Origin: an uncultured Isosphaeraceae bacterium
GTDB lineage: Bacteria; Planctomycetota; Planctomycetia; Isosphaerales; Isosphaeraceae
NCBI GenBank assembly: GCA_945957605.1
Contig: CAMFLR010000002.1
Coordinates: 544,197 to 608,196 of the forward strand
Direction of reading: 5' to 3'
Length of the DNA stretch: 64,000 nucleotides
The notes below the pieces were generated by a model, which was given only the letters and a program-made list of their open reading frames with translations, was not told the origin of the DNA and did no database searches. Made by a program: the position numbers and the translations under genes. This document shows positions 52,191 to 61,374 of this stretch, in pieces. Position 1 is the first letter of the stretch. Each line of letters begins with the position of its first letter.

Positions 52191-53621
52191 ATGAACGTGT
52201 CTACCGCTGCGCCTAAAGCTGCCCCAGCTTCCCACGATTACCATGTCGCCGACATCGGCCTTGCCGGTTGGGGCCGTCGCGAGATCGCGATCGCCGAAAC
52301 CGAAATGCCGGGCCTGATGGCCATTCGCGAGGAGTATGCCGCGAGCCAGCCCCTCAAGGGTGCGCGCATCACTGGCTCGCTGCACATGACGATCCAGACG
52401 GCCGTCCTCATCGAGACGCTCAAGGCCCTTGGCGCTGAAGTGCGCTGGGCTTCGTGCAATATCTTCTCGACGCAGGACCATGCCGCCGCCGCCATCGCCG
52501 CTGCCGGTATTCCGGTCTTCGCCTACAAGGGCGAGTCGCTCACGGAATATTGGGATTACACCCACCGGATCTTCGAGTGGGCCGACGGCGGCAGCTCGAA
52601 CATGATTCTCGACGACGGCGGCGACGCCACCTTGCTGCTCCACCTCGGCGCCCGCGCTGAGGCCGATATCAAGGTGCTCGACAAGCCCGGCAGCGAAGAA
52701 GAGCGCATTCTCTTCGCGTCGATCAAGGCCCGCATCGCCTCGCAACCCGGCTGGTACGCCAAGAATCTGGCCGCCATCAAGGGTGTGACCGAAGAAACGA
52801 CCACCGGGGTTCACCGCCTCTATCAGATGCACAAGCGCGGCGAACTGAAGTTCCCCGCCATCAACGTGAACGACTCGGTCACGAAGTCGAAGTTCGACAA
52901 CCTGTACGGTTGCCGCGAGTCGCTCGTCGACGGCATCAAGCGTGCCACCGACGTGATGATCGCCGGCAAGATCGCCGTTGTCGCTGGCTATGGCGACGTC
53001 GGCAAGGGTTCGGCCCAGGCCCTTCGCGCCCTCTCGGCCCAGGTCTGGATCACCGAAATCGACCCCATCTGCGCCCTTCAGGCTGCGATGGAAGGTTACC
53101 GCGTTGTGACCATGGAATACGCCGCCGACAAGGCCGACATCTTCGTGACGACCACCGGTAACTTCCGGGTCATCACTCATGATCACATGAAGAAGATGAA
53201 GGATCAGGCGATCGTCTGCAACATTGGTCACTTCGACAACGAAATCGACGTTGCGTCGCTCGAAGATTACCGCTGGGAAGAGATCAAGCCCCAGGTCGAT
53301 CACGTCATCTTCCCCGATGGCAAGCGGATCATCCTGCTCGCCAAGGGTCGTCTCGTGAACCTCGGCTGCGGCACCGGCCACCCGTCGTACGTCATGAGTT
53401 CGTCGTTCGCCAACCAGACGCTCGCCCAGATCGAGCTCTGGCGCAACCACGACAAGTACGCCCTCGGCGTTTACGTTCTGCCCAAGAAGCTCGACGAGCA
53501 CGTCGCTCGCCTGCAGCTTAAGAAGCTGAACGTGCAGTTGAGCGAACTTACCGACGAACAGGCCGCCTACATCCACGTTCCCAAGGAAGGCCCGTACAAG
53601 TCGGACCACTACCGCTATTGA
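52191..53621 (+). CDS. ahcY: S-adenosylhomocysteine hydrolase
   Basis: 476 residues from the ATG at 52191, with GGAG just upstream; a TTG twelve codons earlier lies inside the riboswitch and is rejected. It splits SAH to adenosine and homocysteine, using bound NAD. Family motifs are complete: [13 protein letters not shown] with substrate-binding residues, [23 protein letters not shown], the NAD-binding [35 protein letters not shown], and the C-terminal [10 protein letters not shown] that closes the active site of a neighbouring subunit. The length matches bacterial AhcY. The SAH riboswitch in its leader ties expression to its own substrate. Confidence 0.97.
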   Translation: MNVSTAAPKAAPASHDYHVADIGLAGWGRREIAIAETEMPGLMAIREEYAASQPLKGARITGSLHMTIQTAVLIETLKALGAEVRWASCNIFSTQDHAAAAIAAAGIPVFAYKGESLTEYWDYTHRIFEWADGGSSNMILDDGGDATLLLHLGARAEADIKVLDKPGSEEERILFASIKARIASQPGWYAKNLAAIKGVTEETTTGVHRLYQMHKRGELKFPAINVNDSVTKSKFDNLYGCRESLVDGIKRATDVMIAGKIAVVAGYGDVGKGSAQALRALSAQVWITEIDPICALQAAMEGYRVVTMEYAADKADIFVTTTGNFRVITHDHMKKMKDQAIVCNIGHFDNEIDVASLEDYRWEEIKPQVDHVIFPDGKRIILLAKGRLVNLGCGTGHPSYVMSSSFANQTLAQIELWRNHDKYALGVYVLPKKLDEHVARLQLKKLNVQLSELTDEQAAYIHVPKEGPYKSDHYRY

Positions 53622-53633
53622 TTCGAACGCGAT

Positions 53634-53664
53634 CGGCGGCAGAGAGCACAACTCTCTGCCGCCG
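53634..53664 (+). terminator. Terminator-like hairpin after ahcY
   Basis: A perfect 13-bp stem (53634-53646 with 53652-53664) and a 5-nt loop, 12 nt after the ahcY stop. No T-run follows, so it may act as a 3' mRNA stabiliser or a weak terminator. Confidence 0.6.
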
Positions 53665-53797
53665 GTGGCTACAATTCATACTGTTTATTGGTCTGCAGAT
53701 CGACAACGGATCGGATTTAATTAAACAAGTCAATAAATTAGAAATAATAGAAACAGGATCGTCTCCAAGCTCAACGCACCTGCAAAGAGGGGATCAT

Positions 53798-54205
53798 ATG
53801 GCAAAAAGCGATCCCAACGCGAAACAGCAGTCCAAACGGACACTGAATAAATCGACACCGGCCACTGATAACGCCGAGAGTGAATCCGCCGTTCTTGCGG
53901 CAATTGCTGCGCTGTCTGAATCCGATCGCATGCTTGCCGAAAAGGTGCACGCGATCGTCAAAGCCAATGCTCCGAGTCTCACGCCGAAACTCTGGTATGG
54001 AATGCCTGGTTACGCGAAAGACGGCAAGGTCGTTTGCTTCTTGCAGTGCGCGGAGAAGTTCAAAACGAGGTACGCGACATTCGGCTTCCAACAGGAGGCC
54101 AATCTCGACGACGGGGAAATCTGGCCGACCGCGTTTGCGATCAAGGAATGGGGCGATTCCGTCGAGACGAAGATCGCTGAGCTTGTGAAAAAAGCGGTGA
54201 ATTAA
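53798..54205 (+). CDS. DUF1801-like small protein
   Basis: 135 residues from the ATG at 53798, with AGAGGGG upstream. The N-terminal 30 residues are Lys/Ser/Thr-rich and disordered-looking. The rest has the YdhG/DUF1801 pattern: ALSESDRMLAEKVHAIVKANAPSL (helix), then the conserved KLWYGMPGYAKDGKVVCFLQ hairpin, and a late FAIKEWGDSVETKIAELVKKAV helix. Family members bind small ligands or act in iron homeostasis in Bacillus; here the function is open. The stretch before it (53665-53797) is AT-rich and probably holds its promoter. Confidence 0.8.
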   Translation: MAKSDPNAKQQSKRTLNKSTPATDNAESESAVLAAIAALSESDRMLAEKVHAIVKANAPSLTPKLWYGMPGYAKDGKVVCFLQCAEKFKTRYATFGFQQEANLDDGEIWPTAFAIKEWGDSVETKIAELVKKAVN

Positions 54206-54492
54206 GGGCTGATACCCGCCTCTCCAGAGCCGTTCGGTCAACCAGGCTAATTCTCCGTTATTGGCTTCCGTGAGTGTGCGCGATTTTCGCAAGCTCAAGG
54301 ACAGGCGAAAGCGCGCACATTTTTGAATTCAAGCTTCGCTCAGCTACGACGACCACCAAATATGTCCGCTCGGTTCAACTCAGCCATCGTCGCCTGACGA
54401 TGACGCCGATGCTCCGACAATCCTACTTTCTTCAGCCCTTCTTCCCAGCTTTTATTCGAGAAGAAGCGACTGAAAAAATACTGCGTGTCAGC

Positions 54493-55464
54493 TCAGATAA
54501 CCACGACCAACTTGCCATTGGCCTGGTTGGCATCCATCACACGATGCGCCTCACGGATCTCCTCGAATCGAAACACGCGGGCCGGCTTCGCATGATATCG
54601 CCCCACTGCGATATCGGCGGCGATCGCTTGCAGCGGAACGTCCGAGACCGGGAAGCCAGGGGTCCCGAATACGAAGCTGCCGAAGAAGGTCAAATAGACA
54701 CCGCTTGCCATTTGAAGCAACGGGTTGAAGTCGGCAATTGGCGCGAGACCCCCTAGCCAACCCGCCAAACAGGCTCGACCGCCGCGGCGCAGCATATTGA
54801 GCGAGTCGAGAATCGTACTGTTCCCGACGAGGTCGAGTACTGCGTCGAGTTTTTTGGCCTCGCCGATGCGCTTCGAGAGATCTGGCCCTTCAATTTCAAC
54901 CCGGCTCGCTCCCAGCGATTCAAGCAATGCGAATCGCTCTTTGCTGCGAGTCGTCGCGATCACCTTCGCCCCAGCGCTCACAGCCATATTGACCGCAGCC
55001 TGGCCCAACGACGATGTCGCGCCGCGAATCACCAAAGTCTGGCCACTGACGATTTCCAGGTTGCGGAACAGACAGGTCCACGCCGTGGCGTAAGTCTCGG
55101 GAATCGCGGCCAGCTCGGCCCACGACAGGTCCGACTCGATCGCCGCAATGTTGGTCACCGGAGCGCTGGTGAATTCGGCATAGCTGCCGTTGATCGTTCG
55201 GCCCAGGCCGCCCATCAAGGCCGCCACCTTGGTTCCCACGGCAAATTCGCCGCCAGGACACGACTTCACCAGACCCACACACTCGATTCCGCTCACATCC
55301 GCAATCTCTGCCCATTCCCCCTTGCGCATATGCGTTTCGGCATGGTTGAGGCCAAACGCCTTGATCTCGATCACCGCGTGACCCGCTTTCGGCTCCGGCT
55401 CCGGGATTTCGCGGATTTCCAGCACGTCCGGCCCACCGAACTGACTCCTGAGAATCGCTCGCAT
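54493..55464 (-). CDS. MDR-superfamily quinone oxidoreductase/alcohol dehydrogenase-like protein
   Basis: 323 residues from the ATG at 55464 with AGGAGG 7 nt upstream; an upstream start at 55500 would lie within the operator. Typical medium-chain reductase order: ILRSQFGGPDVLEIREIPEPEP, KAFGLNHAETHMRKGE, GIECVGLVKSC, a nucleotide-binding TLVIRGATSSLGQAAVNMAVSAGAKVIATT and LDLVGNS. It lacks the Cys/His zinc ligands of alcohol dehydrogenases, so a NADPH quinone reductase (QOR) role is likely. Divergent from the CGNR gene with a shared palindrome between. Confidence 0.92.
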   Translation of the reverse strand: MRAILRSQFGGPDVLEIREIPEPEPKAGHAVIEIKAFGLNHAETHMRKGEWAEIADVSGIECVGLVKSCPGGEFAVGTKVAALMGGLGRTINGSYAEFTSAPVTNIAAIESDLSWAELAAIPETYATAWTCLFRNLEIVSGQTLVIRGATSSLGQAAVNMAVSAGAKVIATTRSKERFALLESLGASRVEIEGPDLSKRIGEAKKLDAVLDLVGNSTILDSLNMLRRGGRACLAGWLGGLAPIADFNPLLQMASGVYLTFFGSFVFGTPGFPVSDVPLQAIAADIAVGRYHAKPARVFRFEEIREAHRVMDANQANGKLVVVI

Positions 55465-55482
55465 GGTTTTTCCTCCTGATTG

Positions 55483-55530
55483 ATAACCGCTAAATCTCAT
55501 TATTAGCGGTTATAGCCAAAGAGTAACCGC
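55483..55530. promoter_or_regulatory. Palindromic operator between oxidoreductase and CGNR regulator genes
   Basis: ATAACCGCTAA (55483-55493) and TTAGCGGTTAT (55503-55513) form a perfect 11-bp inverted repeat with a 9-nt spacer, and a third partial copy GTAACCGC sits at 55523-55530 in direct orientation to the first arm. It lies 18 nt before the oxidoreductase start and about 75 nt before the CGNR gene start, where an autoregulated repressor would bind. Confidence 0.75.
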
Positions 55531-55587
55531 CTTGCAAACCTTTTTCCGGGTACAATTGGGTAAAACCGCCCACGAGACAATTCTTCG

Positions 55588-56202
55588 ATGCCTGAGCGAA
55601 TTTCCCCTCTCTTCATTGGCGATCACCTGGCGCTCGACTTCCTGAACACCGTTGCGACGCCCAAGGGTGTTCCAGTGGAATGGCTCGAGAACGGTCAGGA
55701 TCTCATCGATTGGTTGAGACAGGCGAATTTGATTCCGGAAGAGATTTCGGCCCGATATCAGCAGTCAAAGGATCTGCCGACGCTGGATGTGATTGCAGGA
55801 CGTGCCCGGGTCTTCCGAGCCTGGCTGCGCGAGTTCGTCACCATGCGCATGGGAAAGCCGCTTACCGAGCAGTCTGCCACCACCCTGCAACCGCTGAACG
55901 AACTGCTCGCCAAGGACACCAGCTACGCGACGATCGAGTCAACCACCGTTGAGACAGGATTACGGCTGCGAAGAGTCAGGCGCTGGGAGAGCCCTGAAGA
56001 ACTCTTGCAACCCATTGCCGATGTGGCGGCGGATTTGATTTGCACTGTGGATTTCCGCATGATTCGCGCGTGCGAGGGGCAAGTCTGCTCGCTCCTGTTT
56101 CTGGACCGGACCAAGGCCCACGGGCGCCGATGGTGCAGCATGTCGGTGTGCGGCAACCGTGCCAAGGCCAACGCTTTTCGCAATCGGCAAAAGAGCGACT
56201 GA
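55588..56202 (+). CDS. CGNR zinc-finger regulator (ABATE domain)
   Basis: 204 residues. The N-terminal ABATE (stress-induced) domain starts FIGDHLALDFLNTV; the C-terminal zinc finger is CEGQVCSLLFLDRTK...RRWCSMSVCGNRAKA, with two Cys pairs (CEGQVC and CSMSVC) and the name-giving CGNR. This family regulates transcription of neighbouring oxidoreductase genes. The divergent quinone-reductase gene and the shared palindrome support this. ATG at 55588; ribosome site weak. Confidence 0.93.
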   Translation: MPERISPLFIGDHLALDFLNTVATPKGVPVEWLENGQDLIDWLRQANLIPEEISARYQQSKDLPTLDVIAGRARVFRAWLREFVTMRMGKPLTEQSATTLQPLNELLAKDTSYATIESTTVETGLRLRRVRRWESPEELLQPIADVAADLICTVDFRMIRACEGQVCSLLFLDRTKAHGRRWCSMSVCGNRAKANAFRNRQKSD

Positions 56203-56568
56203 TCTCTGACGTTCAAAACAGGTGCGCAAGGCTAAGATCCGCGTCCCAATCCCGCCGCGACGATTGTGGGTGGCAAGAGATAGAAAAAGCCAAGCACCCC
56301 AGTCGTTTCAGCTTTTATCGACAATAGCCGCCAAGCTTGGCATTCAAGCAGCGATAGATTACTTCCTGACCACAAATTTGATATGTGCCTTTATTACTGA
56401 GACCCAACGCTTTTGTTTTAAGCACTTTAGATTCGATGCTTTTTTTGATCGATGGAGTACGGCGAACTTATGTGTTGCTTGCTCGCGTGATATCGGAGTG
56501 TTATTCTTCACAGATCAATTCACTCCTATTCGATATTACAACAAGCTATACAGCCGGAGAAATCGACC
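56203..56568 (+). other. AT-rich intergenic leader of the giant exported protein
   Basis: About 365 bases with markedly lower GC than the coding flanks. No coding frame looks convincing. It probably holds the promoter and 5' leader of the 1575-residue gene. No strong hairpin is seen after the CGNR gene. Confidence 0.6.
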
Positions 56569-59500
56569 GTGTCGATCACCCCCCCTCGTTCGCGCCGTGG
56601 TCGCAAGTCTCCTTCGCGCATTGTTCTCGAGCGGCTTGAAGCACGCGAATTGCTAACTGGGTTCGTCGTGACGAACACGAATGACTCAGGTGCAGGTTCG
56701 CTCCGTCAAGCGATCATCGACGCCACCAACGCGCTCGCGCCGAACGTGATCACATTTGCGATCTCCGGCAGTGGCAAGCACACGATTTCGCCGCAATCCG
56801 CATTGCCTACCATAACGAACGCGCTGACGATCGACGGCACGTCGCAGCCGGGCTATTCGTCGACGCCGGTTATCGACCTCGATGGAACGAGCGCAGGTAG
56901 CGTCGATGGAATCGCAGTGACGGCGAGCAACTGCGTCATCAAGGGACTGGCGATCTCTAACTTTAACCAGTATGGAATCGACCTTATTTCCGGGAATTCC
57001 AACTGGGTGGAAGGAAATTTCGTCGGTACTGACTTCACGGGTTCGGTGAAGGCTGGAAACGCAGGTGGAGGAGTTGAGATCCAAAACTCCTCGTTTAACA
57101 CGATTGGCGGATTGACCACGGCGGCGAGGAATATCATTTCGGGGAACGGCGGACGAGGTGTTGCGTTCAACCTGTTCGCCCATTCTCAGTCGAACGTGGT
57201 TGAAGGAAATTACATCGGTGTCGATGTGAGCGGAGAGCAAGCGCTAGCAAATAGCAGCGGTGGCATTGATATACCAACAGGGAGCTACACCACGATTGGA
57301 GGAACCGTACCGGCCGCGCGAAATGTGATCTCCGGAAATGGAGGAAGTGGAATTGGGTTCTTCGGAAACGGCGCGAGCGGCACGACGATCGAAGGTAACT
57401 ACATTGGAACCGATGCCAAGGGTACTGCTCCGATCGGCAACAACGGCCGCGCCATCGACATGTTTGGCCCGACTCAGATTACCATCCTGAACAATGTGCT
57501 CTCAGGTAATAGTTCGGCTGGCCTGAACATGGCGTCCAATTACTGTCTGGTGCAGGGAAACTTCATTGGCACCGACTTTACCGGAACGAAACCAATCCCC
57601 AACCAGGCGGGAATCACCGATAACTTCAGTGCGCTCAACGACACGATCGGCGGCACAGCGGCCGGCCAAGGGAATATCATCGCCTTCAATCAACAACAGG
57701 GCATTACGTTCGACAACTCGTGCCAGGGGATCGAGATGTTGGGCAACTCGATCTTCTCGAACGGTGGACTCGGCATCGACATGGGAGGCAATGGCGCTGT
57801 CGTCCTGAACACCCCCGGCGGCCCACACACGGGAGCAAACCTGCTCCAGAACTTCCCGGTGATCACGTCGGTAACGCCAGGCTCGGCTCCCATTATCACC
57901 GGCACGCTGAACAGCACCCCCAACGCGAGCTTCCGTATCGAGTTCTTCTCGAACCCCGTCAAGGACAAGTCGGGATACGGCCAGGGGCAAACCTATGTTG
58001 GTTTCACAAATGTAAATACCGACAGCAACGGTAACGCCACCTTCACGTTCACAGGTTCGACGAACATTCCTATTGGATCATTCGTGTCGTCGACGGCGAC
58101 TGACTCGGCCGGCAATACGTCGGAATTCTCGGGCGATTATGTGCAGACGCCGGTCGCCGCTGGGACCGTGCAGTTCTCGTCGATTGGCTATGCGACCGCA
58201 CAGTCCGGAGGTTACGCGACGATTGCCGTCACACGTACGAACGGATCGTCGGGATTCGCGAGTGTGAATTATTCCACGAGCGCGGGAACTGCAATTCCGA
58301 ACGTCGATTACACCGACGTATCGGGAACCGCCATGTTCGGTGATGGATCGAATGCGACGCAGTACTTCGTCATACCGATTCTGCCCAACTTCGTTGTTGG
58401 GCCAGACAAGACGATCAACGTGCAGTTGAGTTCGCCCAGCGGAGTTTCGCTCGGCACGACGACGGCAGCCGTGGTCACGCTCCTGAACGTCAACGCCGCA
58501 GGCTTCACCGTCACACCCACGAGCGGACTGGCAACTAGCCAAACCGGCACGTCCACCTCGTTCAAGGTGCGTCTCAATTCTCAGCCCACTGCGCCCGTCG
58601 TGCTCAACCTCAGCTCGTCGAACACAAGCCAGGGGCAGGTCAATGTTTCATCGTTGACATTTGACTCGACGAACTGGAATCAGTCGCAGACGGTGACCGT
58701 GACGGGCGTCGACAATCACGTCGACGGTGGAAACGTCAACTACACGGTCGACTTCGCACCCGCGACGAGTGCCGATTCGACTTACAACGGCATGACCGCT
58801 CCTAGCGTTCACCTGACTAATCTCGACAATAACCATTTCGGCACGGTCGTCACGCCGATCTCGGGGCTTGTCACGTCCGCACTTGGTGCCAGTTCAACCT
58901 TCACCGTGCGACTTACCTCTCAGCCGCTGGCGAACGTTGTGATTCCCGTGCAATCGTCCGACACGACCCAGGGCTTGCCCAACGTCAATTCCTTGACGTT
59001 TACCCCAGCCAACTGGAACACTCCGCAAACGGTGACGGTTACTGGCGTCATCAACGCGTCGGCGATTCCTACGCGCACCTATGCGATTAACCTTGGCCCT
59101 GCGACGAGCACCGACACGAATTATCAGGGGCTAACGCTCAGCAGTGTCGGGGTGACCAACACGAACAATAATACGGTCGGCATCAACGTCACGCCGACCG
59201 CTGGCCTGGTTACGTCTGACCTGGGCGGTTCAAGCGCGTTCTCTGTTTCGCTCAACTCGAAGCCATTGGCGACGGTCACCATCGCTCTTTCGTCCAGCAA
59301 CCCCGCGCTGGGAACCCCTGGGGTCGGCTCGCTCATCTTCACGCCCGCAAACTGGAACGTCCCACAAAGCGTGAGTGTCGTCGGCACACGAAGCGCGGTC
59401 GCAACCGGCAATCAGACGTATAACATCATCCTAGCGCCGGCAGTTAGCAGCGATACATCGTATAACTCGCTCGATGCATCGGATGTCGGCGTGACGAACC

Positions 59501-61296
59501 TCGACTTCAACACCGTTGGCGTCGACGTGTCACCAACGAGCGGCCTCGTTACCTCAACACTCGGCGGCTCGACTTCATTCAGCGTCCGCCTGAAATCGCA
59601 GCCCACTGCCAACGTGACAATCAGCCTGACCTCGAGCCAGCCGAACCTGGGGACGATCAATGTCTCCAGCCTTGTGTTCACGCCGCTCAACTGGAACATC
59701 GCCCAGGCCGTGAACGTCCTCGGCGTTGTCACCAGTGCGGTTGAAGGGAACCAGTCTTACAGCATCAACACAGCCGCATGCGTGAGCACCGACCCGAACT
59801 ATTCCAACCTCCCGGTCGCCGATGTATCGGTGAATAATGTCGATACCAACCAGCCTGGTATCAACGTCTCGACGCTCGGCAATCTCGTGACATCCGGAAG
59901 CGGCAGCCAGACTGCCTTTGCGGTGAGCTTGAAGTCGCAGCCGGCCGCGAACGTGAGTTTCACGCTCTCGTCGGGAAATACGTCGGAAGGCACGATCGAC
60001 AAAACGAGCCTCACGTTTACCCCTGCGAACTGGGACCAGTTGCAAAAGGTGACGATCACGGGCGCCGATGACTTCATTGCCGAAGGCACCGTGACATACG
60101 CGATCATCTTGAGCAAGGGAACGTCGACCGACCCCGTTTACAGCGGACTGCAGCCGCCTAACGTCCTGGTTTCAAACGTGAATGGCCACGTCGCTGGCGT
60201 TAGCCTCTCGGCCACGAGCGGGTTGGTGACGACCGATGCTGGTGGAACCGCGACATTTACCGTTGTGCTCACATCGAAACCTGTTTCGAGCGTTTCGATT
60301 CCCTTGTCGTCGAACAACACGAACGAAGGAGTCGTCAGTCCTTCCGTTTTGACCTTCAGCAGCGCGAACTGGAACGTACCGCAAACCGTTACAGTCACGG
60401 GCGTGAGCAGCGTCATTGATAAGGGCGACGTGGCTTACAAGATTAATCTCGGAAAGTTGACCAGCGGCGATTCGCAGTACAGCGGTCTCACGGTGCCAAG
60501 CGTGAGTCTTGTGAATATCAACACACACCACGCAGGAATCAAGGTCGCGCCGACTTCGGCCTTGCAGACGACCAGCGGCGGCGGAACTGCGACGTTCACC
60601 GTGCAACTGAATTCGCAACCGCTCGCGCCGGTAACCATCAACCTTGCTTCGTCGAACCCCAACGAAGGCGTAGCGAGCACGTCGATCCTTGCGTTCGACG
60701 CATCGAACTGGAACATTCCTCAGACGATCACCGTCACCGGCTCGAACCAGAACACCAACGACGGGCCGATTGGCTACGCTGTGACGTTCTCCGCCGCCAA
60801 GAGTAGCGACGCGAAGTATCAAGGCATTGTCCCAGCAGCCGTCGCGCTCACGAATATTGATACTCAACCGATCACGAAGGTGGTGTCGATTCAGCTTGCG
60901 CACGTTACCGTGAAAAAAGCGACAAGCACAAATATCGTGATCAGTTTCAGCGATGCACTCAATCCCACAACCCCCGGCCTATCGAATTACCGCCTCGCCG
61001 CGGCTGGGCGTGACAAGATATTCGGAACGAAGGACGACGTTTACGTCTTCTTCAAGCAAGCGATTTACGACTCCGTTGCCCACACGGTCACACTCGTGCC
61101 CAAGACGGCGCTGAATCTTTCGACCGCGCGCCAATTCACGATCTATGCGTCCGGCGTGCTCGACGCTCGCAATCACCAGATCAACGGCGGCCAAAATGTT
61201 GTGGCGATGGTGACGAAGAACGGCATCACGCTGGAGAACCCTGCCGCTATCGTTCAGAAATCGTCGATCGCCGCCAAACTGGCCCGACGAAAGTAA
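56569..61296 (+). CDS. Giant exported repeat protein with beta-helix, Calx-beta-like and 113-residue repeats
   Basis: 1575 residues; GTG start with GGAG about 10 nt upstream. The N-terminus has the Arg-rich leader and LERLEARELLTG motif seen on large exported planctomycete proteins. Residues about 28-440 form a parallel beta-helix with repeated NxISGNGGxGI and EGNYIGTD-type turns. Residues about 525-640 resemble a Calx-beta domain (FASVNYSTSAGTAIPNVDYT). Residues 645-1435 are seven 113-residue repeats, each with a TSGLVTS start, a FTVRLNSQP core, a NWNxPQTVTVTG block and a VTNxD end. The C-terminal 140 residues are a separate beta-domain ending in a basic tail, KLARRK. No cysteine-rich or catalytic motif is seen, so an adhesin or surface-layer role is likely. 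Confidence 0.88.
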   Translation: MSITPPRSRRGRKSPSRIVLERLEARELLTGFVVTNTNDSGAGSLRQAIIDATNALAPNVITFAISGSGKHTISPQSALPTITNALTIDGTSQPGYSSTPVIDLDGTSAGSVDGIAVTASNCVIKGLAISNFNQYGIDLISGNSNWVEGNFVGTDFTGSVKAGNAGGGVEIQNSSFNTIGGLTTAARNIISGNGGRGVAFNLFAHSQSNVVEGNYIGVDVSGEQALANSSGGIDIPTGSYTTIGGTVPAARNVISGNGGSGIGFFGNGASGTTIEGNYIGTDAKGTAPIGNNGRAIDMFGPTQITILNNVLSGNSSAGLNMASNYCLVQGNFIGTDFTGTKPIPNQAGITDNFSALNDTIGGTAAGQGNIIAFNQQQGITFDNSCQGIEMLGNSIFSNGGLGIDMGGNGAVVLNTPGGPHTGANLLQNFPVITSVTPGSAPIITGTLNSTPNASFRIEFFSNPVKDKSGYGQGQTYVGFTNVNTDSNGNATFTFTGSTNIPIGSFVSSTATDSAGNTSEFSGDYVQTPVAAGTVQFSSIGYATAQSGGYATIAVTRTNGSSGFASVNYSTSAGTAIPNVDYTDVSGTAMFGDGSNATQYFVIPILPNFVVGPDKTINVQLSSPSGVSLGTTTAAVVTLLNVNAAGFTVTPTSGLATSQTGTSTSFKVRLNSQPTAPVVLNLSSSNTSQGQVNVSSLTFDSTNWNQSQTVTVTGVDNHVDGGNVNYTVDFAPATSADSTYNGMTAPSVHLTNLDNNHFGTVVTPISGLVTSALGASSTFTVRLTSQPLANVVIPVQSSDTTQGLPNVNSLTFTPANWNTPQTVTVTGVINASAIPTRTYAINLGPATSTDTNYQGLTLSSVGVTNTNNNTVGINVTPTAGLVTSDLGGSSAFSVSLNSKPLATVTIALSSSNPALGTPGVGSLIFTPANWNVPQSVSVVGTRSAVATGNQTYNIILAPAVSSDTSYNSLDASDVGVTNLDFNTVGVDVSPTSGLVTSTLGGSTSFSVRLKSQPTANVTISLTSSQPNLGTINVSSLVFTPLNWNIAQAVNVLGVVTSAVEGNQSYSINTAACVSTDPNYSNLPVADVSVNNVDTNQPGINVSTLGNLVTSGSGSQTAFAVSLKSQPAANVSFTLSSGNTSEGTIDKTSLTFTPANWDQLQKVTITGADDFIAEGTVTYAIILSKGTSTDPVYSGLQPPNVLVSNVNGHVAGVSLSATSGLVTTDAGGTATFTVVLTSKPVSSVSIPLSSNNTNEGVVSPSVLTFSSANWNVPQTVTVTGVSSVIDKGDVAYKINLGKLTSGDSQYSGLTVPSVSLVNINTHHAGIKVAPTSALQTTSGGGTATFTVQLNSQPLAPVTINLASSNPNEGVASTSILAFDASNWNIPQTITVTGSNQNTNDGPIGYAVTFSAAKSSDAKYQGIVPAAVALTNIDTQPITKVVSIQLAHVTVKKATSTNIVISFSDALNPTTPGLSNYRLAAAGRDKIFGTKDDVYVFFKQAIYDSVAHTVTLVPKTALNLSTARQFTIYASGVLDARNHQINGGQNVVAMVTKNGITLENPAAIVQKSSIAAKLARRK
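58501..60873 (+). repeat. Seven in-frame repeats of 339 bp inside the giant gene
   Basis: Repeat starts (Gly codon) fall at 58501, 58840, 59179, 59518, 59857, 60196 and 60535, exactly 339 bp apart. The DNA has diverged, so the repeats are recognised in protein, mostly by NWN-PQTVTVTG and by S(Q/K)P after the FTV strand. Confidence 0.9.
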
Positions 61297-61306
61297 GCGT
61301 TTGAAG

Positions 61307-61372
61307 AAGGGGGCGGCGGCCATGTCATGAAGCGATCTGACGGATCGCACTGGCAGGCAACCGCCCTTTTTT
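61307..61372 (+). terminator. Terminator after the giant exported protein
   Basis: Outer arms GGGGGCGG near 61309 and CCGCCC at 61361-61366 enclose an inner hairpin (GCGATC/GATCGC), followed by TTTTTT. It lies just after the stop and just before the convergent Tat-protein gene end. Confidence 0.65.
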
Positions 61373-61374
61373 AT

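Noticed and set aside
52149-53651. A 500-residue open frame on the minus strand opposite ahcY
   Set aside because: It is the antisense shadow of ahcY, created by strong codon bias. It has no family motifs and covers the riboswitch and gene exactly.
58501-60873. A CRISPR array or DNA minisatellite
   Set aside because: The 339-bp periodicity is in frame, the DNA copies are diverged, and the unit is a protein domain.
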